DNA of 64,000 nucleotides from Nocardia vinacea (GCF_035920345.1 NZ_CP109149.1:2976001-3040000); one strand, 5' to 3'. Shown: positions 25,705 through 34,494, numbered from the stretch's first letter. Made by a program: numbers and translations. The notes: generated by a model not told the origin, from the letters alone.

Positions 25705-26625
25705 ATGGCGGCGATAGTGCTGGCGCACGGGATCGCACAGGAGCAGTACGGTGCGGATCTACTGGAAGCGCAATGGCTTCCGGCGCTGGCGGCTGGTGTC
25801 CGTACGGCCGGCTACGGCGAACTCGCGGATCAGCTGTGGCGCGGCCAACGCCCGGGCATGCTCGAGGTTCGAATGGCGTTCTACGGCAATGCCTTTCTCG
25901 ATCCCGGCGCTCAAGGCGGCGGCGGACCGGTCGGTACCGAGGATGCCGAACTCACCGAGCAGATCGCCGAGGCGTGGTTGGCGACGGCGGCCGAGCAGGC
26001 GGCCGATCAACGCGATCGGCTGGAAGCGCAACGCTACCTGGACAATTCCGCGCTCGGCACCGAGGGCGCACAGGGTTTCGGCCGCAAGGCCAGACCTGCG
26101 GCGAATGCGCTGACCAAGCTGAAGTGGTTCGCGCCCTTCGGTTTCGGGATGGCGGGCAAATTCGTCAACCGGTCACTGGCCCAGGTCAGCAGATATCTGG
26201 CCGAAGATGCGGTGCGTGCCTACGCGCAGCAACAGGTGCTCGACCTGATCGGTCCGGAGACCCGGCTCGTCATCGGACATTCGCTCGGCTCGGTGGTCGC
26301 CTATGAGGCACTGCATCGGACCGATCAGCCCGCGGCGCTGGTCACCCTGGGTTCGCCGCTGGCGTTGCAGTCCATCATCTACCCGCTGCTGCGCCCGCAG
26401 CCGCCCACGGTGCCCGCCGCGCTCACCCGCTGGGAGAATTTGGCCGATCGTGACGATATCGTCGCGGCGCATCTGGATCTGGCGCCCTATTTCCCGCCTG
26501 CACCGGGACGCGATGTGGTGCCGACGACCCATCCCGAACTCGACAATGGCTCCAGTCCGCACGATGCCACGCACTATCTCACCAAGAAGTCGGTCGGGCG
26601 CATCATCGCCGAGTCCCTCTCGTAA
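25705..26625 (+). CDS. Alpha/beta hydrolase (PGAP1/lipase-like)
   Basis: A protein of 306 residues beginning MAAIVLAHGIAQEQYGADLL. The N-terminal AHG is the oxyanion-hole region, the nucleophile is Ser193 in VIGHSLGSVV, acid candidates are Asp248/250/251 in NLADRDDIV and the histidine is His290 in HDATHYLTKK. There is no signal peptide, so it acts in the cytosol, possibly on membrane lipid. Hydrolases of this type occur as effectors beside STAND NTPases with caspase domains. Divergent pairing with the caspase-STAND gene is the main clue to function. A helical insert (~100-180) before the nucleophile elbow is not recognised. Confidence 0.8.
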   Translation: MAAIVLAHGIAQEQYGADLLEAQWLPALAAGVRTAGYGELADQLWRGQRPGMLEVRMAFYGNAFLDPGAQGGGGPVGTEDAELTEQIAEAWLATAAEQAADQRDRLEAQRYLDNSALGTEGAQGFGRKARPAANALTKLKWFAPFGFGMAGKFVNRSLAQVSRYLAEDAVRAYAQQQVLDLIGPETRLVIGHSLGSVVAYEALHRTDQPAALVTLGSPLALQSIIYPLLRPQPPTVPAALTRWENLADRDDIVAAHLDLAPYFPPAPGRDVVPTTHPELDNGSSPHDATHYLTKKSVGRIIAESLS

Positions 26626-26690
26626 CCGGAGCTATTCCGAATCGCGCGTACGCTGACAGCTCTGGCACCGAGTGCGAGGAGTTCACCGCG

Positions 26691-26924
26691 ATGACCGACC
26701 CCGTGCAAGGTTTGACGGGTACGCTCACCTCGCCGATCCGGGGCCCCGGAATGCTCGGCGAAGTATTGGTTGCGATTCGTGGGGGCACGGAGATATATAT
26801 CGCGCGGGCGGCCGAGCCGATCTCGGCCGGCGAAACCGTCCTGATCATCGCGGTACAGCCGGGCCGCATCGTCGATGTGGTGCCGTGGATTCCGCTCGAA
26901 CCCGTCCCGGTCGACGATATCTGA
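26691..26924 (+). CDS. NfeD-like OB-fold protein without membrane segment
   Basis: ATG 26691 follows GCGAGGAG and gives 77 residues. The sequence GLTGTLTSPIRGPGMLGEVL, then ISAGETVLIIAVQPGRIVDV fits the soluble C-terminal OB domain of NfeD proteins (G-x-A/L-x-x-P/I-x-P-x-G then G-x-x-V-x-V), here without transmembrane helices. NfeD proteins partner with flotillins, and the flotillin gene begins 37 bases later, so the two are very probably functionally linked. It lies 65 bases after the hydrolase gene. Confidence 0.7.
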   Translation: MTDPVQGLTGTLTSPIRGPGMLGEVLVAIRGGTEIYIARAAEPISAGETVLIIAVQPGRIVDVVPWIPLEPVPVDDI

Positions 26925-26961
26925 CACCGCGACCGAAGTTATGAACTGCTAGGGAGGCACA

Positions 26962-28062
26962 GTGCTGGGTTATCACGTTCCGGATCCTGACGAGGCGATG
27001 CTGGTCAGCGGCGGTACGAGCAAGGACAACGCGCCCTTCGGCGTCGTCATCGGACGAGGCAAGTGGGTGATGCCGTTCTTCCGCAAGGTGAGCTATCTGT
27101 CGCTGGCCATGTTCGAGGCCGAGATCAAGGAACGCTGCGTCACCAAGCAGGCCATCCAGCTCGAGGTGCGGGCAGTGATCGCGTTCAAGGTCGCCAACGA
27201 CACCCAGTCGATCGTCAATGCGGCCCAACGCTTTCTGTCCGAACAGGAGCGGGAGATGTCGGTGCTGACCGGACGCATCTTCTCCGGACACCTGCGCTCG
27301 ATCGTCGGCTCGATGACGGTCGAGGAGATCATCCGCGAACGCCAGCGGCTGGCCGACGAGGTACTGGTGGCCTCCAAGGTGGAGATGGGCAATATCGGCC
27401 TGTGGGTGGATTCGTTCCAAATCCAATCCATCGATGACGGCAATCTGGGGTACATCACCGCACTGGCCGCACCGCACAACGCGGCCGTGCAGCGCGATGC
27501 GCAGATCGCGCAATCACAGGCCGCGCAGCGTGCCGCCGAGGCTGAACAGGAATCGCTGCGCCGCCGAGCCGAATATCAGCGTGAGACCGCTATTCTCCAG
27601 GCGCAGTATCAGCAGGATATCGATAAGGCCAATGCCGAAGCGGCACAGGCCGGTCCGCTGGCCGAGGCCAAGGCGATGCAGGAGGTGCTCACCGCGCAGG
27701 CCGAACAGGCACGCAAAGAGGCCGAGTTGCGTGAGCAGCAGTTGCAGGCCGAAGTCGTGAAACCCGCTCGGGCCGAAGCGGAACGGGTACGCATCCTCGC
27801 CGAGGCCGAGGCCGATCGGACCCGGATCCAGGCCGACGCGGCGGCCTCGAACAACCGGATCGCCTTGGACCAGTTGCTGATCGAGCAGCTGCCGGAAATC
27901 GTCAAGCAGGCCTCCAACGGCCTGGCGAACGCCAACCTGACGGTGCTCAACGGACCCGATGGAGTCGGCGAATTGGTCAACGGAATGGTCGGTCAGGGCC
28001 TCACTGTATTCAACTCGTTACAAAAGGCGCTTTCATCCAACGACGGGGATAATGCGAGCTAA
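26962..28062 (+). CDS. SPFH-domain flotillin-like protein
   Basis: GTG 26962 is five bases after AGGGAGG; 366 residues. The SPFH domain occupies ~1-185 (FGVVIGRGKWVMPFFRKVSY, ERCVTKQAIQLEVRAVIAF, LSEQEREMSVLTGRIFSGHL). A long charged Ala/Glu/Gln coiled coil follows (~180-300) with repeated EAKAMQ and EAEADRTRIQ-like heptads, then a flotillin-like tail. Unlike classical flotillins there is no obvious N-terminal membrane anchor. Such proteins assemble membrane microdomain scaffolds. Close spacing after the NfeD-like gene and the hydrolase supports one transcription unit. Confidence 0.88.
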   Translation: MLGYHVPDPDEAMLVSGGTSKDNAPFGVVIGRGKWVMPFFRKVSYLSLAMFEAEIKERCVTKQAIQLEVRAVIAFKVANDTQSIVNAAQRFLSEQEREMSVLTGRIFSGHLRSIVGSMTVEEIIRERQRLADEVLVASKVEMGNIGLWVDSFQIQSIDDGNLGYITALAAPHNAAVQRDAQIAQSQAAQRAAEAEQESLRRRAEYQRETAILQAQYQQDIDKANAEAAQAGPLAEAKAMQEVLTAQAEQARKEAELREQQLQAEVVKPARAEAERVRILAEAEADRTRIQADAAASNNRIALDQLLIEQLPEIVKQASNGLANANLTVLNGPDGVGELVNGMVGQGLTVFNSLQKALSSNDGDNAS

Positions 28063-28093
28063 GGTGGCCGAGTAGCGACGGCGCGAGGAGCGG

Positions 28094-28492
28094 GTGTTGG
28101 TGTCCATCGGGAAATTGGTGTCGTTCGACAGTTCGCGGGGATTCGGGTTCATTCGGCCCGACGATGGTGGCCCGGATGTGTTCGTTCATGTGAACGACAT
28201 CGGACTGGACGAGGATGAACTGCGCCAGGGGCGGGTGTTCGAATTCGATGTGACCGAGGGTGATCGTGGTCCGAAGGCGGTCAACCTCACCGTGGTCGGC
28301 GGTCAACCACTACCACCCGCTCCTCGGCACAAAAAAGACAGATCCGGCTCCGGCCAACTGACCGCCACCGAACACAAACGCCTGATCACCGAGCTACTAC
28401 TGGACGCAAGCCCCGCCCTCACCGCCGGTGAGATCCTCACCATCCGCGACCGCCTCACCGCCTTCGCCGATCAGCACGGCTGGCTGGAATAG
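28094..28492 (+). CDS. Cold-shock-domain protein with C-terminal extension
   Basis: GTG 28094 (AGGAG just upstream) or GTG 28100 starts a ~132-residue protein. Residues 4-65 are a cold-shock domain with the RNP motifs RGFGFIRP and DVFVHVND. The extension of ~65 residues ends in two helices (TATEHKRLITELLLDAS, then ILTIRDRLTAFADQHGW) not found in standard CspA. It probably binds single-stranded nucleic acid. It is 31 bases after the flotillin gene and could be cotranscribed, though such proteins are common and usually independent. Confidence 0.85.
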   Translation: MLVSIGKLVSFDSSRGFGFIRPDDGGPDVFVHVNDIGLDEDELRQGRVFEFDVTEGDRGPKAVNLTVVGGQPLPPAPRHKKDRSGSGQLTATEHKRLITELLLDASPALTAGEILTIRDRLTAFADQHGWLE

Positions 28493-28521
28493 CGCGCAAG
28501 CTCCCCCGCCTCCCCGGGCCT

Positions 28522-28713
28522 TCAGGCGCCAGACTCAGGTGCCACAAAAATTGCGTTGGCGCCTGACGGCAAGATGTAAGTCGAGTTGGCCCGTCCCCGG
28601 TGAGTTACCCATGCTCGCATCTGATCTGTTGTCGCGTGGTCGGCCACCTTCTCGGCACTTCGGGCGGTCCAGGCGAGGTTCACGACCTTGTCGGACCGGC
28701 GTTCTACGATCAA
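28522..28713 (-). CDS. Possible small protein, unsupported start
   Basis: A minus frame of 63 residues (VVNLAWTARSAEKVADHATT and on to YILPSGANAIFVA) has GC-rich third positions over most of its length, as in coding DNA, but only TTG or GTG starts and no ribosome binding site. I do not recognise it. It could be a real small gene, a decayed one, or chance; it fills the gap between the cold-shock and ligase genes. Confidence 0.28.
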   Translation of the reverse strand: MIVERRSDKVVNLAWTARSAEKVADHATTDQMRAWVTHRGRANSTYILPSGANAIFVAPESGA

Positions 28714-28797
28714 GCCACAGCCCCCGGCCGCACCGATGAATCTGCGTCGACTGCGACGTCGATATGGGTGAGAGAACGGACCCCCGAGGAGGATGGT

Positions 28798-29883
28798 GTG
28801 GACTTACCCGTGATGCCGCCCGTCAGGCCGATGCTGGCGAAAACGGCGCCCTCGGTGCCGCACGAGCCGGGCCTGAGTTACGAACCGAAATGGGACGGCT
28901 TTCGCTGCGTGGTGTTCCGCGACGGCGACGAAGTGGAACTCGGTTCCCGCAACGACCGCCCCCTCACCCGCTATTTTCCCGAGGTCGCCGAACTACTGCA
29001 GGCGGCGCTGCCGAATAAATGCGTGGTGGACGGTGAAATCGTGGTGGTCACCGATGAGGGACTCGATTTCGACACCCTGCAGAACCGGTTACATCCGGCG
29101 GCCTCGCGGGTCAACAAGTTGGCCAAGGAAACGCCGGCCAGCTTCGTCGCCTTCGATCTGCTCGCTCTCGGCGACAAGGATCTGACCGGTGAGCCGTTCG
29201 CCGAACGCCGACGGCTGCTGGAGACCATTCTCGATACCGAACTCGCCCGGGTGCATCTGACCCCGATCACCCAGGATCCCGCCGTCGCCGAGGACTGGTT
29301 CACCCGCTTCGAGGGTGCGGGTTTCGACGGTGTCATGGTCAAGTCCAACGAGCTGGCGTATCTGCAGGACAAGCGGGTGATGCTCAAGGTCAAACACGAG
29401 CGCACCGCGGACTGCGTGGTGGCCGGTTTCCGCTGGCACAAGGACGGCGAGGGCGTCGGTTCGCTGCTGCTCGGACTCTTCGACGACGAGGGCAATATGC
29501 ATCATGTCGGAGTCGCGAGCAGTTTCACCGCGGCCAAACGCAAGTCGCTGGTGGATGAGCTGAAACCGTTGCGGGAGAACGCATTGGCGAATCATCCGTG
29601 GCGGGAATGGGCCGATGCCGCGGCGCAGGCGAAGGCCGATGGCAAGATGCCGGGCGGGGTGAGCCGGTGGACCGGCGGCAAGGATCTGTCCTGGGAGGCG
29701 CTGCGTCCGGAGTTGGTCGCCGAGGTCCGCTACGAACATGTGCAGTCGGGCCGATTGCGGCACGGCGGCAGGCTGGTGCGCTTCCGGTCCGATCGCACAC
29801 CGGAATCGTGTACCTACGCCCAGCTCGACGAGGTCGCACCGGCCGAATTGAGCGCCATCTTCACCGAAGCCCGGGGGCAATGA
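28798..29883 (+). CDS. ligC: ATP-dependent DNA ligase, LigC type
   Basis: GTG 28798 with GAGGAGG five bases upstream gives 361 residues starting MDLPVMPPVRPMLAKTAPS. The nucleotidyltransferase motif I is YEPKWDGFR (adenylated Lys ~33), with motif IV DGVMVKSNE and motif V MLKVKHERTADCVV, followed by an OB-fold domain. There is no nuclease or polymerase domain, as in mycobacterial LigC. It seals nicks in backup repair, probably excision repair. It shares the TGATG junction with the Prim-Pol gene, so the two are cotranslated. Confidence 0.9.
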   Translation: MDLPVMPPVRPMLAKTAPSVPHEPGLSYEPKWDGFRCVVFRDGDEVELGSRNDRPLTRYFPEVAELLQAALPNKCVVDGEIVVVTDEGLDFDTLQNRLHPAASRVNKLAKETPASFVAFDLLALGDKDLTGEPFAERRRLLETILDTELARVHLTPITQDPAVAEDWFTRFEGAGFDGVMVKSNELAYLQDKRVMLKVKHERTADCVVAGFRWHKDGEGVGSLLLGLFDDEGNMHHVGVASSFTAAKRKSLVDELKPLRENALANHPWREWADAAAQAKADGKMPGGVSRWTGGKDLSWEALRPELVAEVRYEHVQSGRLRHGGRLVRFRSDRTPESCTYAQLDEVAPAELSAIFTEARGQ

Positions 29884-30893
29884 TGACCGGGTCGGTCGAT
29901 ATCGAGGTGGACGGCAGAACCGTCGCCATCAGCAATCCGAACAAGGTCTACTTCACCAAACGCGGTGAGACGAAACTCGATCTGGTGCGGTACTACCAGG
30001 CCGTGGCCGAACCATTCCTGCAGGTGGTGCGCGATCGGCCGCTGCTGCTGGAGCGGTATCCCGATGGGGCGTCCGGTAAGTCATGGTTCCAGAAGCGGGT
30101 GCCGAAATCCGCACCGGATTGGCTGCACACCGTCGAGGTCGCCACGCCCAACGGCACCACCAGCGACGCCCTGGTTGCCCACGATCTCGCGCACATTCTG
30201 TGGGCGGTGAACCAGGGCTGCCTCGGCTTCCACGTCTGGCCCAATCACGTCGACGATCTGAATATCGCCGATGAGCTGCGCATCGACCTGGATCCCTCGC
30301 CGGGCATCACCTTCGACGATCTCGTGCACGCCGCCGTACTCACCCGTGAGCTGTTCACCGAACTCGGCATCGACTCCCGCATCAAGACCTCCGGCTCGCG
30401 TGGATTGCATATTTACGTTGCGCTGGAACCGAAATGGGACGGCTATCAGGTGCGCGCGGCCGCGGTCGCGCTGGCTCGCGAACTGGAGCGGCGGCATCCG
30501 GATGAGATCACCGCGCAGTGGTGGAAGGAGGAGCGCGGCAACCGCGTCTTCGTCGACTTCAACCAAAATGCGCCGCACAAAACGGTTTTCGGCGCATGGT
30601 GTGTGCGACCGAAGGTCGGCGCGCAGGTCTCCACGCCGATCGCCTGGTCCGATCTGGATACCGTTGCCCCCGAGGAATTGACCATCGCCACCGTCCCCGC
30701 GCGGCTGGCCGAATCCGGTGACCCGTGGGCGGACCGACCGGCCCAATCCATCGAGCCGCTGCTGAAAATGTCGGAGCGGGATATGGCATCCGGGCTCATG
30801 GACGCACCGTGGCCGCCGCAATATCCCAAGATGCCGAACGAGCCGCCCCGGGTACAGCCGAGCCGGGCCAAGAAGCCGGAAAAGGAAAGCTAG
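29883..30893 (+). CDS. Archaeo-eukaryotic primase-type polymerase (Prim-PolC/LigD-Pol)
   Basis: A protein of 336 residues starting one base into the ligase stop. It has the LigD polymerase-domain signatures: ISNPNKVYFTKRGETKLDLV, then FHVWPNHVDD, the metal dyad in RIDLDPSPG, TSGSRGLHIYV and the third acidic site VFVDFNQNAPHKTV. Stand-alone enzymes of this kind pair with LigC and fill short gaps with ribonucleotides during repair. The C-terminal ~30 residues are Pro/Lys-rich and probably flexible. Confidence 0.9.
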   Translation: MTGSVDIEVDGRTVAISNPNKVYFTKRGETKLDLVRYYQAVAEPFLQVVRDRPLLLERYPDGASGKSWFQKRVPKSAPDWLHTVEVATPNGTTSDALVAHDLAHILWAVNQGCLGFHVWPNHVDDLNIADELRIDLDPSPGITFDDLVHAAVLTRELFTELGIDSRIKTSGSRGLHIYVALEPKWDGYQVRAAAVALARELERRHPDEITAQWWKEERGNRVFVDFNQNAPHKTVFGAWCVRPKVGAQVSTPIAWSDLDTVAPEELTIATVPARLAESGDPWADRPAQSIEPLLKMSERDMASGLMDAPWPPQYPKMPNEPPRVQPSRAKKPEKES

Positions 30894-30904
30894 CTACCGG
30901 GAGG

Positions 30905-31672
30905 CTATTCGGTCCAGAGCACCCAGGCTTTGCTCTCACACGTCAGTGCGCGCCCATCCGCGGTGCGGGCACTCTTCGTCGAACCGTCGCATTTGGTCCC
31001 CGGCTCCGCGACAGTGCCGCCGACGGTGTACGGACCGTTCCACTGGTAGACGCCGCCGCCGGCCAGGCACAGCAGGGTGTTGCCGTCGGCCCCCGTGCCG
31101 ATGCGGCCCGGCTCGGTGCACACCGCGCCCTTCTTCGGGGGCACCTGGCTCGTCGGCGCCGCGGCCGAGGTGGCCGGAGGGTCGACGACGGTCGGCGCCA
31201 CCGAGGGCTGCGGGATGGCGGTCTGGGCGATGGTGGAGGGCGGGGCGACACTCGATACGACCGGGGTCCGGTTCACCCCGGACAGCGCGTCGGAGAAGTT
31301 GCTGCCGGACAGCACGACGTATCCGGCGACAGCGACCACCTCGATCACACCGAGCAGCAGTGCGCACACCGCCATCGTCTTGCCACGCGGATGGCTGAAG
31401 GCGATGAACCCGAAGACGATCGCGACCGGAACGAGGCCGAGCAGCGCGGCCACCAATGCGACGATCGCATACGGGTTGACGATGGGCGGAACCTCGACCC
31501 GTAGGCGACCGGCCCGGGTAGCACGCCGGGCCGGCGGCTCGACCTCCGGCCAGCGGTCGTTGGGATCCGGATCCGGATCCGGCCACCGGCCGATCGCTCC
31601 GGTTTCCGCCTCGTACTCCTCCGGCTGTGCCTCCGGCCAGCGCTCGCGCTCACGGTTATCCGTCCGTGCCAT
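30905..31672 (-). CDS. Membrane protein with DUF4190-like segment
   Basis: ATG 31672 with AGAGGGA upstream gives 255 residues. An acidic Pro/Trp-rich cytosolic start (~1-60) precedes two hydrophobic helices (NPYAIVALVAALLGLVPVAI, then TMAVCALLLGVIEVVAVAGY) of DUF4190 type. A Pro/Thr/Ser-rich extracellular linker follows, then a ~70-residue Cys-containing domain (AVCTEPGRIGTGADG, LLCLAGG, GTKCDGS, LTCESKAW) with four cysteines that could form disulfides. The function is unknown; it looks like a surface-exposed anchored protein. It is convergent with the Prim-Pol gene 11 bases away. Confidence 0.8.
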   Translation of the reverse strand: MARTDNRERERWPEAQPEEYEAETGAIGRWPDPDPDPNDRWPEVEPPARRATRAGRLRVEVPPIVNPYAIVALVAALLGLVPVAIVFGFIAFSHPRGKTMAVCALLLGVIEVVAVAGYVVLSGSNFSDALSGVNRTPVVSSVAPPSTIAQTAIPQPSVAPTVVDPPATSAAAPTSQVPPKKGAVCTEPGRIGTGADGNTLLCLAGGGVYQWNGPYTVGGTVAEPGTKCDGSTKSARTADGRALTCESKAWVLWTE

Positions 31673-31985
31673 CCAGGTCCCTCTTCCACACCACCAAACC
31701 GCGCAGGAACCTCGAACTGCCCGGACCCGCCCCGATACCGACAAAGGATAGGGGCCGACAGCCGCAACATCATCCGAAACGGCCGATCAATTGTCATCAA
31801 ACCGTAATCGCGAACGCCGCCATGTCAACTCGGCCTCTACTCGGCCCCGGTGCGACCGGATTCGGCACAGCGCGATTCGTGCACCGGAGTAACAAACCGG
31901 CAAACACCACTCGCGCCACGCGCCGTCGAGGTACATGCTGGTCTCGGGACCGAGCCATGCGGTGACGTCAGCAGAGGAGGGATGC

Positions 31986-32354
31986 ATGCGCGGTGAATCC
32001 GGTTCGAAAGGACAACAAGGGCGGCCGTGGCATTCCCACGCGGGCGATCTACTCGGTGACGACTACAACGTGCCCGGCATCATTCTGTGCGCGCTCGGCA
32101 TCGTCGCCATGGCGTGCACACTCACCGCGGCCGGTTACGGCTTCATCGGCTGGACCCAGATCGGTGCGATAGTGACCGCCGCACTGTGGATCTCCGGAAT
32201 CGGCGCACTGCTGGTCGAGCACCGCCGCGAGGAAGTGATCGAGCGGAAGTACGGCCGCAACGGGCACGCCCCCGGGCATGTGCGGCGCGTCCGCTACAGC
32301 GCCACCGAGCGCAGGATCGCGCCGGGTGAAAGGCCTTGGGAATTGCCGAAATAG
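31986..32354 (+). CDS. Small two-helix membrane protein, UsfY-like
   Basis: ATG 31986 is five bases after AGAGGAGG and gives 122 residues. Two hydrophobic segments (VPGIILCALGIVAMACTLTA and IGAIVTAALWISGIGALLV) are followed by EHRREEVIERKYGRNGH. The layout and the EHRR motif after helix two resemble mycobacterial UsfY, encoded near sigF. No sigF-like promoter was evident upstream. The C-terminal Arg-rich ~35 residues are cytosolic. Confidence 0.65.
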   Translation: MRGESGSKGQQGRPWHSHAGDLLGDDYNVPGIILCALGIVAMACTLTAAGYGFIGWTQIGAIVTAALWISGIGALLVEHRREEVIERKYGRNGHAPGHVRRVRYSATERRIAPGERPWELPK

Positions 32355-32368
32355 CCCACGCCGCACAG

Positions 32369-33040
32369 TTAGTGCCCGGGATCCACCTTCGGCATGGTTT
32401 CGGTCACCAGTGTCATCAGCATGTCGGACAGCAGCGCGTGCACCTGCTCGCGGGTGAGGGCGCCGCGGGTGATCCATTCTCGGCCCGCGACTTTCACCAA
32501 CCCACCGAATGCGCGGACCATGGCGCGCAATTGCGCACTGTGCGCCGAATCCGCGCGCCCGACCATCAGCAGCATCCGCTCGGCGGCCGCGTCATCGGCC
32601 TGATCCAGGATCTGCTGCACCTCGGGATCGTCACCTACGCCCTCGTGACTGGTCACCTTGACCCAGGTGCTGCCGTGTTCGGAGATCACATCCAGCAGCC
32701 AGTGCACACTCGCATCGACGCGTTCGCGATCGGTGCCGGTCGGCGCGACCATATCGTCCAGGCGCGGCAGGGTAACCATCCGGCGCACGACCGCGAGATA
32801 CAGGTCGCGCTTATTGCCGAAGTAATGGTTGATCAGCCCGCGCGCGACCCCGGCACGCTGCGCGAGTTCCGCGGTGGAAACCGCCGCGTAGGGCCGCTCG
32901 CCGAACATGTCGATCGCACACTCCAGGATCTGTGCGCGTCGCTCGTCCGGTTCCAGCCTGCGCCTGCGTGGCTGCGCCTCGGTGTCGTTTCGAGCGACCG
33001 GCAAGCGATCGCTAGCGGTGACCTCAGAGTGACCTGGCAA
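32369..33040 (-). CDS. TetR/AcrR-family regulator
   Basis: A protein of 223 residues; the helix-turn-helix is VSTELAQRAG-like in AVSTAELAQRAGVARGLINH with YFGNKRDLYLAVV, and the ligand domain is all helical. Its ATG lies inside the end of the acyl-CoA dehydrogenase gene (17-base overlap), so the two are cotranscribed. This arrangement suggests control of lipid catabolism, probably acting at the promoter upstream of the dehydrogenase. Confidence 0.88.
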   Translation of the reverse strand: MPGHSEVTASDRLPVARNDTEAQPRRRRLEPDERRAQILECAIDMFGERPYAAVSTAELAQRAGVARGLINHYFGNKRDLYLAVVRRMVTLPRLDDMVAPTGTDRERVDASVHWLLDVISEHGSTWVKVTSHEGVGDDPEVQQILDQADDAAAERMLLMVGRADSAHSAQLRAMVRAFGGLVKVAGREWITRGALTREQVHALLSDMLMTLVTETMPKVDPGH

Positions 33041-34169
33041 TGAGATCCTTCATAACCTCGTTGCTGCCCGCGAGGATGCGCAGCACGCGGGCACCGGTGT
33101 AGAGCTGGGAAATCGGATACTCCGTCATGTAGCCGTAGCCGCCGAACAGTTGCAGGCAGCGATCGACCACAATACCGAGTTGGTCGGTCAACCAATACTT
33201 CGACATCGCAGCCGTGGGAATATCCAGTTCGCCGCGCAGATGTTTGCCGATGCAGTCGTCGAGGAAGATCCGGCTGACCTTGGCGATGGTCGCGCATTCG
33301 GCCATCTCGAATTTGGTGTTCTGCATCGCGAACAGCGGCTTACCGAAGGCCTCGCGCCCCTTGGTGTAGTCGACGGTCAACTGCACCGCCTTCTCCATCA
33401 TTGCGACAGCGATGATGCCGGTGACCAATCGTTCCTGGGCCAGCAGCTGCATCATCTGATAGAAGCCCTGGCCCTCGGCCTCGCCGAGCAGATTCGAGGC
33501 GGGCACGCGTAGTCCGTCGAAGAACAGCTCCGCGGTGTCCTGGGCCTTGCCGCCGATCTTGTTCAGAATGCGGCCGCGCTTGAAGCCTGGAGTGTCGTCA
33601 CCCACCTCGGCAAAGATCAGCGAAACGCCCGCCGCGCCCCTGGTCGGATCGGTCTTGGCGGCGATGAGGATGCCGTCGCAGAGCCAGCCGTTGGTGATGA
33701 AGATCTTCGAGCCGGTGATGACGTATTCGTCGCCCTCGCGGACCGCACGGGTCTTGATGTTCTGCAGATCCGAGCCGGTGCCCGGTTCGGTCATGCCGAT
33801 GGAGAGCACCATTTCGCCGGTCGCGGCCTTGGGCAGCACCCGCCGCTTGAGGTCTTCGGTACCGAAGTGCTGGATATAAGGCGCGATGATCGAGGTGTGC
33901 ACGGCCATACCCATCGAGCCGTCACCCGCGAAGGCCTGTTCCTCGATGATGGCGGCCTCGTGCGCGAAAGTGCCGCCGCCGCCGCCGTATTCGGTCGGGG
34001 TCGCGGTACACAGCAGGCCGAGTTCGCCGGCCCGGTTGTACAGGGCGCGGTCGGGATGTCCCTGCGCGACGAACTTCTCCTCGTGCGGGACGACCTCCTT
34101 TTCGAAAAAATTTCGCGCCAGTTCCCGGACTGCCTCGACCTCGTCGTCACTCCATACCGCGCGTGCCAT
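33024..34169 (-). CDS. Acyl-CoA dehydrogenase (FadE type)
   Basis: ATG 34169 after AAAGGA gives 381 residues, the normal length. The FAD and substrate signatures are present: SIGMTEPGTGSDLQNIKTRA, EYVITGSKIFITNGW, VDYTKGREAFGKPLF, and LQLFGGYGYMTEYPISQLY as the C-terminal signature. The general-base glutamate expected near the end falls in the GARVLRILAGSNEVMKDLI segment region. It catalyses the first step of beta-oxidation or a related dehydrogenation; the chain specificity is not readable. Confidence 0.92.
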   Translation of the reverse strand: MARAVWSDDEVEAVRELARNFFEKEVVPHEEKFVAQGHPDRALYNRAGELGLLCTATPTEYGGGGGTFAHEAAIIEEQAFAGDGSMGMAVHTSIIAPYIQHFGTEDLKRRVLPKAATGEMVLSIGMTEPGTGSDLQNIKTRAVREGDEYVITGSKIFITNGWLCDGILIAAKTDPTRGAAGVSLIFAEVGDDTPGFKRGRILNKIGGKAQDTAELFFDGLRVPASNLLGEAEGQGFYQMMQLLAQERLVTGIIAVAMMEKAVQLTVDYTKGREAFGKPLFAMQNTKFEMAECATIAKVSRIFLDDCIGKHLRGELDIPTAAMSKYWLTDQLGIVVDRCLQLFGGYGYMTEYPISQLYTGARVLRILAGSNEVMKDLIARSL

Positions 34170-34494
34170 CGCAGAAATCCTTTGCTCGGTGTCGAATTGC
34201 GGTACTCACGGGGCCCCTGCGTGGTCACGCAAGCTACCGCCTGCGGGCCCGTCGCTCCTGCCGCGGGCGCGGGCCTGTCGCACCCGCGTCTCGTCATCAG
34301 ATTGGCGCACTATTGGCATAATGTCAACAAAGCGAGGACGAGGCTGGTCGAGGCGTCCGTGGCCCGAATCCCGAAGGAGGCATGCGGGTGGTCACACCCG
34401 GGATGACTGCACCGGCGGTAACGGCGAACAGATAGAAGTTCCAGCGCGTCGCACTGACTCACAGCGATAAGTTGCGGCGATTTCGCACCGTCAG
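34170..34494. other. Intergenic region with a tiny ORF
   Basis: It holds the divergent promoters of the acyl-CoA dehydrogenase and the large ATPase regulator. A 15-codon frame (GTG 34388 to TAG 34435) sits six bases after CGAAGGAGG, a strong ribosome binding site, but its peptide is unremarkable. It may be a leader or the stub of a lost gene. Nothing else gene-like was seen. Confidence 0.45.
34313..34327. promoter_or_regulatory. Candidate TetR operator before acyl-CoA dehydrogenase
   Basis: TTGGCAT-A-ATGTCAA is a 15-base palindrome with one mismatch, 144 bases upstream of the dehydrogenase start. It is the only clear dyad in the gap and is a plausible site for the TetR protein encoded in the same operon. 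The assignment is inference. Confidence 0.4.

Noticed and set aside
25549..25728. Extension of the caspase-STAND protein upstream of 25548
   Set aside because: The added ~60 residues overlap the divergent hydrolase start and have no conserved content; the caspase fold begins at MGGRLALVV.
22612..28062. CBASS or cyclic-nucleotide signalling at the caspase locus
   Set aside because: No nucleotidyltransferase (CD-NTase), HORMA or Cap gene is present; the switch is a STAND-type P-loop domain.
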